Below are positions 1 to 10,750 of a stretch of DNA of 64,000 bases, piece by piece. Source of the DNA: Dendrolimus kikuchii (lineage: Eukaryota; Arthropoda; Insecta; Lepidoptera; Lasiocampidae); assembly GCA_019925095.2 (NCBI GenBank), contig CM034401.1, positions 14,048,338-14,112,337 on the forward strand, written 5' to 3'. The position numbers and the translations under genes are program-made. Under the pieces are notes generated by a model that was not told the DNA's origin, did no database searches, and saw nothing but the letters and a program-made list of their open reading frames with translations. Position 1 is the first letter of the stretch; each line of letters begins with the position of its first letter.

Positions 1-411
1 GGAAACCGGTAATAAAAGTCGAATCGGTTACAGCCTAAGTAACATAGGACCTTTACGGTTTTGTTCTAACTTCAACCTCACTCAAACGGTTTCTATTAAC
101 AAAAGTTTGTTAAATAGGTTTTGTTGAAGGGTTTCGAACGGTTCTTGCTTTGGTACAGCAAGTTTTCAGTCGTACATAAACACATCGAGAGAGTTAGAAC
201 GATAAAGTAATTGTTGCGGAATAAACTGGTTAAAGCAGTTTTACATAACACTCATTTAGTTTTACACTCCAGATGAAATAGTCGATATTAAACCGGTTAA
301 AAGTGGTTGATCTTAAACCGGTTCTAAGCTTTACTTAGCAGCCTATTTGCTGAGAAGTCATGAAGTGGTTCTCTACTCTGTAACCAACTTGCAAATATTA
401 GACCGTTCATT
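1..411. other. AT-rich non-coding DNA with clustered AACCGGTT-like motifs
   Basis: No gene is visible. Two exact AACCGGTT palindromes lie at 291-298 and 316-323. Near matches are AACCGGTA at 4-11 and AACTGGTT at 224-231. AACCGGTT is the known consensus of Grainyhead/CP2-type factors, but any regulatory role here is inference from motif clustering only. Confidence 0.3.
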
Positions 412-620
412 CCGCCTTTCAATTTGGATGAAGGAACCAAAGTGATCTATATAAACATAAAATCGTATCTTTCAATATTACGTATATTGAAAGATTCAAG
501 TTGATTGAATTGAATGAATGATTGAATACCGTTGTGTTCTTTCAGTTTTGTGTCTTTCAATCAAAGTGATCTAATTTTGTTGATATGTCTAATATTACAT
601 GTCCATCAGCATTCCATTTC
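412..620 (+). repeat. Unnamed dispersed repeat, copy 1 of 3
   Basis: This stretch resembles 44625-44770 and 58305-58460. Shared blocks include TTTGGATGAA...AACCAA, GAATACCGT(T/C)GTGT and a terminal GAT...TGTCTAATAT/TGATATGAACATTAC block. The copies are diverged, and no end structure or coding capacity was recognised. Confidence 0.35.
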
Positions 621-1443
621 TTCTCAAGACTTGGGCTGCTATGTTTTCGGGGATGTTGTAGGTAAAGGCCAGTATATGTTCGAGTTTTCCTATTCCACTA
701 TAACTTCTAAACTCCTAAACTCTTTTGCGTCTAAGGAAGCATCATGGACTAGAATTATTAGGAGTGAAAATTTCTCCATAAAAAAGCAAATCTGAAATTT
801 TCTAAAACCTGTTTGACTAGATAACGCTAAAATAGGTCAATCTTGTGAATCACACTATTTGAACAGGACGTGGGTACATTAACCGCTAGGCTGCCATGAC
901 TTGCGAATGAGTATCTAATTGTTCTAGAATGGCATTCTGTTGCGAGAAAACACTACCGTCTGGTAACAGCATTCTAGAGATACCGACGATCAAGATGTCG
1001 TGCTCGTATACTAAAACACTTATATGGAAAGTACTATTGTTGTTTCAAGGTTTTTCTCTATTTTTTGTCCGGTCATGTGTTGCAAGTTCTGATTTAACGG
1101 ATGTCTGCTGAAAATTAAGTGATTCTTGTCCATTATCAATATTGATTCAGAACCTGTTCTTTTACAGCTCAGACGAATGAAATAGTTAGAAAGAGCCTCG
1201 AGCTCTCAGAGTGAAGCTGGCTAAAAGAAACGATTTTGATATAGGAACTCGATCGCCCCGCTATGCCTTACGAGAACTTAGTATTAAACAATCGATTACT
1301 CGTAGTACGGATAAAGATGGAATAGTTTCCAGGTTATACATTACTGTTAACCACACAGACACAAATCAGATTATTTTTTTATATATAGTAGTATAGGTTC
1401 GCGTTAGACTATGATCTCGCTCGATGTGGAGCTAAGATTTGGT

Positions 1444-1660
1444 CTAAGATAGTGCACACTTACCTAGAAGGTATCTATTGAAATGGAACTTGAAGACACT
1501 CAAGTTGTAAGTATCGGGAAAGACAGACTCCGATAATACATTCCACTTCTTTCCGGTGCGCATGATGAAGGTAGACGCAAAGCGCTTTGTTCTTATAGGT
1601 GGAATATCCACCATATATCGGTGCCGCATGCAGGACACATCTGGTTGTCCGATGATGGAA
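1444..1660 (-). pseudogene. Non-LTR retrotransposon reverse transcriptase C-terminal end (family A), truncated
   Basis: The minus strand encodes a 64-residue piece with the C-terminal signature of a lepidopteran non-LTR ORF2: PPIRTKRFASTF, then a KKWN...ESVFPDTYNL block, then FKFHFNRYLLGK. An intact ORF2 is many hundreds of residues long and has a YADD catalytic centre; neither is present. The copy is therefore a 5'-truncated, dead insertion. Upstream codons (to about 1660) match the flank of the diverged fragment at 19475-19555. A related piece lies at 14285-14445. The element clade (CR1/Jockey-like) is recognised only by memory of similar C-termini. Confidence 0.6.
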
Positions 1661-2104
1661 AGGAGATGGCGGGATCAGATCAAAGAGCTCAACTGTAGAC
1701 TAAACAAATTTATGTTAAGAAGTTAAAAAAAAAATGCTTCACTTCACCTGACGCTATTGTTGACGTAGGCTCTGTCCATACATTTATTCGTTCGTCTGAG
1801 TTTTATAGGTCCTTTTTTCAGCTAAATATAGTTTAACTAATATGTCTTACAATTACTAAGTTCAAGTGGAGACGCTTTCTAAAACAACAATTTGGAGTTT
1901 TATAGACAAGCAAACAAAGAGCGTGGTGCCTGACCGGATGAAAAAGGTTTGTCTCGGTTATTAAAGACACTGAAGTGTGATTACACATTCCTGGCTACAA
2001 ATGCCTTTATTTTTGTATAAGCCATATGGAAGCATGACTAGCAAGGAGATCACAGCTCTATTTGTCACAACACACGATCGAATGTTTAGACTACGGAATA
2101 TGAG

Positions 2105-2480
2105 AAGGGCCCGGACATGGTTAGGCCAACACACCCTTTCAATAATTCAATCGAAATGTGGTGACACTGACCGACTATTGTCTATGTATAGGAATATATG
2201 TATTAACAAGCTCCGGACATTTTAGCAGTATAAGGAGTCAAGACAAAAGGGATCAGGTTAAATTGGGGTGTGCGCTGCTCAATCTGGGCCTATAGAAGTG
2301 ACTGTGGTTCCTGTATATCGTAATGTTCTGAGAACATAGATAAAACGGGCATACGTTAACTCGTTGTATGTATACTCCATAGGCCCCATTATGCCGTAAA
2401 AAAACAGCGAGGGGCAACATTGGTGCGAGTGGTTGAGGAGCGTTGAGAGGTGTATTGCGGTTTCAGTTATTCTCTATCTA
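2105..2480 (+). repeat. Retroelement 3' UTR fragment (family B), copy 1
   Basis: This is collinear with 17060-17480. Shared landmarks in order are GGCCCGGACAT, AGGCCAACAC, GTGACACTGACCG, TTGGGGTG, GGCCCC...ATGCC(A/G)TAAAA and GAGTGG...GAG.GGTG. It is heavily diverged and non-coding. The arrangement resembles 3' UTRs of lepidopteran non-LTR elements, but the parent element is not identified. Confidence 0.45.
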
Positions 2481-4078
2481 TGTCTGCGGTTTCACCTGTA
2501 AACTGCGGTTTTCACTATTTCCAGCTTTTGTCTTTAACACTGGTTTATTACTCCTGTCTCTCTACTCCTGCTCTTATGCTTTGCATCATAGCTACATTTT
2601 GATATAGTAATATTATTATTATCAATCTATTGATCGGGCGGTTACTATCTGGACGGGCGACACAGGAAACTTTAAAATATTGTTTTAAGTAAGAAGTGCG
2701 TGAATTCTGATTGATTTTTCTGTGTCGGCGTTACATGCTAACATAACGCCTTAAAGACCTAAATCGTCTGCGAATATGTAGAGTAAATAGCCTTACGTAC
2801 AATAACTAGCTTCTAATTTTTTAGAGTAGCGCCTAAACGTACTGAAGTAGTAAATGACAATGTAAAAAGGTTTTTTTACAATTGAAACTGTTGGAGCATT
2901 TTCAAAGGTTCGCTCGTTCATTGAACCATGGTTGTATAATTAGGTCATTGTCAACCAGCCAAGTTCAATGATAGTCGGATTATGTCATAGAAGATGCACT
3001 AGTTACGATAGATTATATATTATAGAAGTTTCTTTTATTATAGAGTAGGTATAGCGAATCTTATTTAAACGTCATTATTTTAAAACATCACTCGGTCTTG
3101 AGTCAAGACTTAAGGAAAGTATCGATGAATTTAAAACATTCGCTGCAAGCGCTTCATACTTTAGTAAACATTTTTTTATTAGAACTAGATATTTTCTTTA
3201 GTATCAATTAATGGCACACAGCGCACACAAAAAGCTTAAAATACTAATTAAGCGAGGAATTAAATATCAATAAGTTCATGATTCATTGATGTTTACGAAC
3301 ATTGTATTCTTTGGAATTGAAATTAATACTATCATGAGTGTCGAAGAATGCAAATTTATAAAGCATTAAACAAAATGTCGAGAAAGCTTTTATCCAAACT
3401 AGTTATTAACAATTGGTAGATAACCAAGGTAGTCATTAACAGTCATTAAAAATATGAAACGTTCCTTAGATTTCACAAAACGTGCTTTTATTTAGTTAGT
3501 AGACTTTAAGTTCATAATGGTAAGCATGCTAATGCCCATTGCGAGCAAAAAAATTCAGTATTTGACAATGATTTTAAAAATCTTTACGAGAAATGTGAAA
3601 GGTATATAATAGGACATACTCTTAGAGTGGACAGTGTAAGAATGTTAAGTGTAATTATTATTGCTTCTACTCAAGATTATAATAAGCATTAATATAATTG
3701 TGTTAAGGTAACAGTAACAATGATTTTATTCGTCTTGGACAAATTTAGTTGAAGGTTTTGTTGTTTAATTATTATTATACGGAAAATGATATTTTTAATA
3801 GCAACGCTCTATTATTATTCCTTATGTTCATAATGGAAATATTAGAATTTATGACCGTGTGCCAAATTGAAATTAAGGTTACTATTGATATGCATAGAGG
3901 TTTTAAGTTGTATTTATAATAAATAATTAAAAATGATGCGGCGGAGTTTTTAGTAATTATTTGAAGAGCAATGTTTTGCCGTGTACTTTAATCATTCATA
4001 CTTGTAAGATATAATGTTGGATTTAAAAGTGTGTTTGTGTGAAGTATCACAAGTGATAGTGTGATAGTGAAATATAGT
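2481..4078. other. AT-rich DNA, nothing recognised
   Basis: About 1.6 kb without ORFs, recognisable repeats or strong inverted repeats. It may be intergenic or intronic. Confidence 0.5.
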
Positions 4079-4365
4079 GATACAGAAATGCAGGAACGGA
4101 GGAGGAATACAATTTTCTGCGGCCGGGCAGCCTGTCTTAAGAGGTGACAAAACAACCTACAGCCACGAGGGTATTTATCCATCTAGATAGCTACTAACCC
4201 TCGTCTAGAGTATGCCGCCATAACGACATTGAGTTGTGTTCTTTAGTGGCCAGGTTATAGACTTCCTTTAGAGAGCAGCAGCGCATTTGTAGCACCGTTG
4301 GTGTTGCAAATGTCTAATGGCCGGTTGGCCGTCAACCTGTCTGCTGAACTAATGCAATAAAAAAA
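4079..4365 (+). mobile_element. R300 repeat, copy 1
   Basis: This is a diverged copy of the ~300-bp R300 family. It begins near GCAGGAACGGAG, carries the CGGCCGGGC...CCTGTC block, and ends with CTGTCTGCTGAACT...GCAATAAAAAAA. The flanks AGTGATAC (before) and AGTGACATAC (after the A tail) could be a decayed target-site duplication. There is no coding capacity. Confidence 0.75.
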
Positions 4366-4959
4366 GTGACATACCGAGCGTAGCAGAGGCTGGGTAATTG
4401 ATTAATTTCTTTTCTTTCCAACTTAATAATTTACTCTACCTGGATATACAGACTAGTTGAACCATATTTAAAGCTTGTTTTTTTTATTCATAAAGGTATT
4501 CAAGTTGATCAGTTATGCGAGTGTCACATCGATTACATACATTACAATTATGGTATGAGGCAAAGTGTACTAGCACAAAGGATATTAAAAAGGCCCACTC
4601 ACTGACATTGCCCTGTATTGGGCCCGAGGGCATTCACCTTCGTTGCAGCTCGATGCGGAAGCGTAAGTACCCAGCCACCCGCCAATGTATCGAAAAAACC
4701 AGCCACCACTTACTGCACTTGATTTTATTGTGTAATTTAAACAGAAACAAGGGCAAGTTCATTTTACTCATTAAGGGTGTCGTATACACGCGACTTTTTA
4801 TTTTTATTAAATTCTTTTCTCTGCATGAATATGACCGGAAATTCGTTTTTGATATTTGCGACTTGTGTATGTATAAGGCCTTACACATAGCAAGCTCGAT
4901 TTGTTAATTTTTGAAGAAATTATACAACTACTGACTTTTGTTGTTCCTCTTATATCCAT

Positions 4960-5068
4960 CCAAAGCCTGCCTGGAAGATATCGCCGTAGGCAATAAGACC
5001 GCCGATTGTACGTGAATATTAATGTTCTTGATTCTATGTAGCATGTTTGTACAGTAAAGTATATTCTA
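4960..5068 (+). repeat. LINE 3' UTR fragment (family C), copy 1
   Basis: It contains GCCTGGAAGATATCGC...GGCAATAAGACCGCC followed by TTGTAC and an A/T-rich tail. This motif order recurs at 6112-6240 and 14988-15361 and is typical of lepidopteran LINE 3' ends. It is non-coding and truncated. Confidence 0.5.
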
Positions 5069-5603
5069 TGCTTTTTCAAAATGAAAATTGATGCTTGAAG
5101 TATATTAACACCTTGGAGAGTAGGCAAGGCAAAGAAGGCAACATCTACTTGTCACGCAGGGTAGCGTACCTGTTAAACGTAGGTTTAACAATGACATTTT
5201 CGTAAAGTGTCGTCTAGTATCAACATGGGAGACATTAGTATATTTTAAATATTTGTTTCTCCTAATACTACACCGGTTTTCTTGAAAACTTTATATGTAA
5301 CATGAACATTATTAATTTATTACTTTGACCCAGACAACAAAAAAGCTTTTACAAGGCTTGCGTGCGAAGATGGGATAGCCAAACACGTAGAGCCACTTTT
5401 TCTTCATTCAATTTTTTTTATAATTCATTCTTATGCTATTCTACCTATTTCTTACGTAGAATTATTATTAGGTGAACAAATACAGGAAACAGATCATATT
5501 TGCGATTCGAGCAAAACTTGCTGACCTCCTTCACATTTTATCGCGATCTATTATATTTACGTTGCAAAAAAGAGCCATAATATTAATATTATTAGTATAT
5601 TGA

Positions 5604-5927
5604 TTTTTTTTTATTTTTTTTTATTGCATGAGTTCAGCAGACAAGCAGACGGCCAACTTGATGGAAAGCGGTTACCGTCGCCTATGGACATTTGCAACAC
5701 CAAAGGTGCTACAAATGCGCTGTTGCTCTTTTAAAGGAGACTGGAACCTGGTCGCTAATGCCGGAACACAACACAAGGTTGTTATGGCGGCATACTGTAA
5801 ACCAGGGGTGGTCGCCATCCAGTCGAGCAAATACCCTACCACCTGGCTGTGGGTTGTTTAGTCGCCTCTTACGACAGGCCGCCAGGCCGCAAGAAATTGT
5901 ATTCTTTCTCCGTTCCTGCACGGCTAA
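5604..5927 (-). mobile_element. R300 repeat, copy 2
   Basis: A near-complete R300 copy on the minus strand. The poly(A) tail is the T-run at 5604-5624 and the head is the CGTTCCTGCACGG end at 5910-5923. ORFs overlapping it in several frames are read-through of the repeat. An R300-related 3' tail is also carried by the LINE at 8880-9440. Confidence 0.85.
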
Positions 5928-6111
5928 ATGATCACATGATGTACCCGCTACTTCCCTACGCGGTCCTTGGAGATTTATATATTCTGTATTGTGCAAGATA
6001 TCGAAATGAAACATACCTGAAACTTTTAAAAACACAATATTAGTAAAAAATATTACTATATGTTACGTATACTATCATTGTCATTATCATCTCAATTCAT
6101 TTCTGTGGTTG

Positions 6112-6240
6112 TTTGGAAGAGATCGCTTTCTAGCGATAAGACCGCCCTTTGTACTTATTTACACTTAATTTTAGTCTTTATGTACATTTTGGAATTGCTG
6201 TATAATAAAGTGTTATCTATTCATCTATCTATCGGTATTT
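6112..6240 (+). repeat. LINE 3' UTR and tail (family C), copy 2
   Basis: It reads GGAAGAGATCGCTTTCTAGCGATAAGACCGCC, with a small hairpin AGCGAT...CGATAAG region, then TTGTACTTATTT. It ends in AATAAAGTGTTATC with a short (ATCT)n tail near 6212-6233. The AATAAA signal followed by a microsatellite tail fits a retrotransposed LINE 3' end. No ORF is attached. Confidence 0.55.
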
Positions 6241-6762
6241 TAATTTCATAGGATGATCGCATGCTGTTACAGATCTATAGAGTTGTCACATTTTTATTTT
6301 AGATCCATTTAAACGCTGTACTTAGATTAGAGTGAGATAATTGCTTAGAGCCTGGAGCTTAAATAGTGACTATTATATATTTCTGTTCTATTCGTATAAT
6401 TTTATTATGGTACATAATAAAGTATAAAAGACGAATCAAATCATGTTAGCCTGAGAAAGTTGTTAATTTGCGTGATATGACATACAAATTAACTTTAAAA
6501 TTATTAAATTCGCTCGTTTAAAATGATTAATTTCTTGTAATAATTTCAAACGAGCAATTCTTGTATATTAATAAATTTTTTATTTCGGTAGAGTTTTGCG
6601 TTTCAATTTTGTTTATAGACATAGATGTCTTCTCTGAAAAAATGCGATTTTACATTTAAAAACCGAGAGAAGTTAGATCTCCTAGATATTTTTAATAATT
6701 AGAATTGTATTTATATTAATCATTATTAAATTTTGAGTGACTATTTTGATAAGTATAAATTG

Positions 6763-6956
6763 GAAGGCCTTTGTGGTTGAGTGGGATAAACCTTTGGTGA
6801 CCTACCTTACTTACTGCAGTGCACAGGTTTCGGGTTGAAATCCCGGTATGGTAAATTTCGCAAGGGTACTTTCTATTATTTACTAGGGTCTGGGTTTCCT
6901 TTGTACAATATCCATAACACAAGCGTGACTTATTTGGGAATATACAATGTATGTGT
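6763..6956 (+). mobile_element. tRNA-derived SINE (family S), degraded copy
   Basis: The head GGCCTTTGTGGTTGAGTGGG resembles a tRNA A box. GGGTTGAAATCCCGG at about 6833-6846 is a damaged B box. The body then follows the order of the better copy at 58684-58935: ATGGTAAATTTCG, TTATTTACTA.GGTCTGGG, CCATAACACAAGCGT and a TATACAATGT end. Read as an old SINE, not a working tRNA gene. Confidence 0.75.
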
Positions 6957-7548
6957 AATTTAATTTAAAAAATCCCAACAGTAAAATTTTGATATTGTTT
7001 ATAGAAATGATAATCGCTTAGTAGAACACGTATTTTTGAAAAAAATCGTAAATTCTTCGTTAATTGACACCGTTGGAAATAATTACCCTCGCCTTTTCAA
7101 ATCCAAATCTGTTTCTATATTTGCAAATTAATTGAAATGTTCTTATCGAAAACCCTTTTGGAAGTTGTGTAGTAATGCAAAACATATTTGAAAATACTGT
7201 TTAAAATTTGCGAGATATTTTCTCATAAAACGAAACTGAGCTTACACAAATTTGACGGCTACTAAATCTGTCAATTGAGCAAAGCCCTTAAGATATTAAT
7301 AGCGAAAGTGCTTTGAATAAAATTAAGTAGTATAACATTAAATTACCTATATATCTTGACTGTGCCAAGATCACTCCGGCTGTTAATAAGGTCGTATACA
7401 ATTATTTCTTTTATTTAACCTAATTAAAATTTATGTTGTTCATGAAATACGCACAGCTCGGCTGTTTTCATGACCCAATTTTTTATGTACTTTATTTCTA
7501 GGAATTTGGAGTTATGTCAATAATAAGCTTTTTGTGAATATATATAAA

Positions 7549-7888
7549 TCAATTGCTGTTCGTTAGTCTCGTCGAGAACGGCTGGATTGATTAGGCTAAT
7601 TTTGGTTTTGAATTATTTGTGGAAGGCCAGAGAAGGTTTAAAAAGTGAGTAAATATTAAAAAAATGCTTGGAATATAGTAAAAACAACAATTTCGCTTTC
7701 TCTTAGAAACTATTCCTACCTGTCAAACATTTGATGTTCGTCCCGTCGTTCAGAAATCAAATTAAATTTAAAAGTGAAGTTGTTTTTGGTTTTGAATCTC
7801 AAAAGTTTGATGTTCGTCCCGTCGTTCAGAAATCAATGTTTTTTATTTATTGATTCTGAGGCGGTACGAAGTTTGCCGGGTGAGCTAG
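7549..7888 (+). mobile_element. Helitron-like non-autonomous element (family H1), copy 1
   Basis: It starts with TC (TCAATTGCTGTTCG) after A and ends GGGTGAGCTAG before T, as expected for Helitron insertion between A and T with a CTRR 3' end. Two full siblings are at 47350-47744 and 50179-50609. The interior has repeated GTTCGTCCCGTCGTTCAGAAATCAA blocks and no ORF, so it would depend on a Rep/helicase supplied elsewhere. Confidence 0.75.
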
Positions 7889-7954
7889 TAATATTATAAA
7901 ATTCGAAACATGGCCTATCTACATTGTGTATATTGAAGCCATTAAGAAAAAAAC

Positions 7955-8300
7955 AACTGGAAGAGACTATATAAACGATGGAAACACGATACAATGTTTT
8001 TTAGGTTTCTTGTCTGTTTGTTCGGGATTCATGTAAAAACTAGTGGGCCGATTTCGATGCGGTTTCACTGATCGACAGCAAATTTTATGTAATAAAATGT
8101 GTGATATTTTTATCTCGGGAATCCCGCGGGAAATTTCCCGGGGGCGGTTTGTAGTTGGTCGGGTGCACACACACCCCGACACAGTTTTTACTAAAACGAT
8201 AGCAAACATTCTTTTTTAATATGAAGCGGTATTTTTTTTCCGGGAATCCTGCGAGTATTTCAAGTCAAGTGTGGACGGAGTCGCGGGCATATCCAACTAA
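7955..8300 (+). mobile_element. Helitron-like element (family H2), diverged
   Basis: It contains GGGCCGATTTCGATGCGG, a self-complementary CCGCGGG...CCCGGGGG stretch, and a GTCGCGGGCATATCC-ACTAA end. The same blocks occur in 14477-14935 (minus), whose 3' end is GTCGCGGGCATATGCTAG. Here the terminal CTAA is followed by A rather than T, suggesting decay. Confidence 0.5.
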
Positions 8301-8440
8301 AAATAAGAGCCTGAGATAGTAGAAAAATATTTTTTAAATAGACGCGTTGCTGGGGAGATTCTTGTCTCTGCAATAAATGTTCTCCAGAAGGACTTTTCTT
8401 GATTAAAAACTTTTAAAATTGAATTTGTTGTGAGTATTCT

Positions 8441-8632
8441 ATGGTCTCGCCTGTCTTGCTTACTGGAAGACAGAGGTTCTAAGTTCGACTTCATCAAAGT
8501 AAATTTGGTAAATGAATTTTCCGTTATTACTATGATCTACGTGTCTGGTACAGGCTCTGGGATACTAATAATACGTAACTTTGGCTTGGGACATATAATG
8601 TGTGTATTTTTTTGGCGAATTGTTTATTTATA
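8441..8632 (+). mobile_element. tRNA-derived SINE (family S), degraded copy
   Basis: Landmarks follow family S order: ACAGAGGTTCTAAGTTCGACTTC (decayed B box), GTAAATTTGG, CCGTTATTACTATG, TCTGGGAT, TACGTAACTTTGGCTTGGG and ATATAATGTGTG. The head is poorly preserved. Confidence 0.55.
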
Positions 8633-8644
8633 TCACGGTTTCCG

Positions 8645-8760
8645 TGATCTAATGTCCTGAGCGTTGACCCGCTTACCTCAGTATAGCAGAGGTTCCGGGT
8701 GCAACTGCAAATAGAGTAAATTTCGTAAACATCATTTCAGGTATTTATTTTAGTATGAGA
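8645..8760 (+). mobile_element. Partial tRNA-derived SINE (family S) head
   Basis: GAGCGTTGACCCGCTTACCTC...GCAGAGGTTCCGGGTGCAACTGC is followed by AGTAAATTTCGTAAAC and TATTTATTTTAGTATG. This matches the first half of family S and lies directly after another S copy. The 3' half is absent. Confidence 0.45.
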
Positions 8761-8879
8761 GTCACTATGTATAAACGTTTATTGAATATTAGTATTATTA
8801 GGGATCCGTAGACATTTTGGCTAAAATAAAACCCTTTTTCAATAGTCATGTCCGTGCGTCTGCTGCCATTTTTCTTCGA

Positions 8880-9440
8880 AGCTTTTTTATTTTGTTTTAT
8901 AGCGTGAAGCAAGCATGCAAACAGGCGGACGGCTCACTTGATGGAAGATGGTTACCGTCGCCTATGGACATTTGCAACATCAGGGGCGTTTGCCAACGCG
9001 ATGCCGGCCACTAGACATTTTATAACGCCCTTCTTAAACGACTCCATGTAGTAGCGCAGAGGGAGAACCTCGGCGGGAAGGTCCCTCCAGATCATTGTTG
9101 TACGCGGAATAAATGTTCTAGAGAACTGTCGCGTAGTTGAGCGTGGGAGCTCCAGGAAATGCGGGTGAACATCCCGGCGATGGCGAGCGGTGCGGTTGTA
9201 AAAATGTGTTATCGCCAAATGAAACAGTTCCTCGGAACACTCTCCGTTTTACATGCGATAGAATACGCAGAGGGACGCAAAGCCTCTCCGAAGGCTAAGC
9301 GATTCTAAACCGCCTGTTAGCATGGGATCGTCGAATATACGAACGACGTGACGCTGGATGGAGTCTAGAGGGTCAGTCTGGCAAGCGGGTGCTCCATCCC
9401 ATAAGTCTGAGAAGCTGTTGAGTTTGTATGGATATAATTT
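8880..9440 (-). pseudogene. Non-LTR retrotransposon ORF2 C-terminus plus 3' tail (family D)
   Basis: The minus strand reads as one frame of about 150 codons from near 9420 to 8952, broken by a TAA at 9249-9251. Signatures in order are DLWDGAPACQTDPLDSIQR, RRGFASLCVFYRM (stop), NGECSEELF, NRTARHRR...HPHFLELPRSTTRQF, RTFIPRTTMIWRDLP and FKKGV. These are C-terminal motifs of insect non-LTR reverse transcriptases downstream of the catalytic core; the RT and endonuclease domains are missing. The 3' UTR (8996 down to 8880) shares about 60 nt with the end of R300 and finishes in an A-rich ATAAAACAAAATAAAAAA tail. A second copy is at 33034-33400. Confidence 0.7.
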
Positions 9441-9683
9441 AGCAGTAAGGTCTATTGATGCAGGCGTACGGCATGGTGCTACATGATGCCGTAGAAAAAA
9501 TAATATCGTAAAAATTGTTCCTCCTCTCTAACTTTTGAACTATGTATTGGGAAATTCTGACAAATTCGCAGAGGTCAACTTTCATAATACTTAATTAATA
9601 AAAATCAATGCTTAATTACAGTAAAAATGGTTTTTGATATTTAATTTTTGTAATTTAGTTATGAAACGTACTTCACTTCTACG

Positions 9684-9707
9684 GAATGTATGTATATACA
9701 TACATTC
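9684..9707. repeat. Perfect 24-bp palindrome
   Basis: GAATGTATGTAT is followed directly by its reverse complement ATACATACATTC. It lies in a TATG-rich area next to a family E LINE tail, so it may simply be two opposed microsatellite tails. Confidence 0.8.
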
Positions 9708-9737
9708 TTTGTATCAATAATTCAATGTCACTCAAAT

Positions 9738-9935
9738 GTATGTATATATTATCACGCCTGTTTCCAGTAGGCAGAGATTATGCATCTCCACTTGCGACGA
9801 TACTGATGTATCAGTTTCTCTTTTGCTTCATTGACTATCATTAATCTCTTCACACATACAAGTTTATTTGAGGTGCTTTTTATTTGACCTTCTTTAATTA
9901 ACACTTCTGTATACGTCGAGGTTTACCGGCACCAA
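9738..9935 (-). pseudogene. Non-LTR ORF2 C-terminal fragment (family E), copy 1
   Basis: On the minus strand, EGQIKSTSNKLVCVKRLM is followed by NEAKE, and after a short disrupted segment by YRRKWRCIISAYWKQA and a stop. This is the C-terminal pattern seen in 10195-10455. The reading frame is not continuous and upstream domains are absent. The tail runs into TATATACATACA. Confidence 0.55.
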
Positions 9936-10169
9936 CTCTACTATTACGAATGCTGTCATGCAATTGTTTGTTTTAGTTTTTTATTTGTGACTTTTTACAA
10001 AAATCGATAACTTTCAATATGAATCAAACCTAATGTGGCATTTAACTATGGCGTTCTAACGTATTAGAATGCTAGAATAATAAAATGTTATTTATTTATT
10101 TAAAGATAACATAGTCTGTACATAATAAAGAAATACACATATACAATAACACAGACAGTATAAAATATC

Positions 10170-10460
10170 CTAATACATACATACATACATAACTTCACGC
10201 CAGTTCCCTTGCGGGGTAGGCACGAACAACAGAGCGCCATTCAGGCTTATTCTTACACACCTCACTTGCTTCTTTGACATTCATAACTCTTGTCATGCAC
10301 GCTCGTCTGTTCTTAAGGCTCCTGACATCACCTTCTGCTAGTACACGATCAATTTGATCATGGAAGGTGTGTCGTGGCCTTCCACGACTTCTGCATCCAT
10401 CCACTTTTGCATTGTATATATGTTTAGTCATTCTTTCATCATGCATTCTTTCCAAATGCC
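10170..10460 (-). pseudogene. Non-LTR ORF2 C-terminus (family E), best copy, with (TATG)n tail
   Basis: An 86-codon minus-strand ORF (10455-10195) carries GRPRHTFHDQIDRVL, GDVRSLKNRRACMTRVM, VKEASEVCKNKPEWRSVV and AYPARELA-stop. These are recognised C-terminal blocks of lepidopteran non-LTR reverse transcriptases. No RT, endonuclease or gag region is present, so it is a 5'-truncated insertion. After the stop the strand continues as a (TATG)n tail (10170-10190). The same last codons and tail recur on the plus strand at 25965-26050. Confidence 0.65.
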
Positions 10461-10750
10461 CGAACTACCGGAGCATTCCTTTCCTTACCTTCACCCCGAC
10501 ACTAACTTTCAGATCAACTCTCTTACTTCGGTATTACGAAATATCCTAATGTTATTAGTAAAACCTTAATTAGTAATTAATAACTAATACTGTGTGTCTT
10601 ACTCTTATGTTAGTAATCCAAAAAATAATTTAATTATGTTAGTTATTTGTAAATTTATTATGACAAGTTTGTGCTTAGATTTTATCTGATATGTTAAGCG
10701 CTTGATTATGAAAAATACGATTTATTATTTTAACATATGCTTAGATTTTT

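Noticed and set aside
4515..4907. 130-codon plus-strand ORF
   Set aside because: No recognisable domain, AT-biased composition, and overlapping minus-strand ORFs of similar size; no support beyond absence of stops.
9684..9707. 24-bp palindrome as an operator or binding site
   Set aside because: It is made of TATG/CATA units beside a LINE microsatellite tail, so a simple-sequence origin is more likely.
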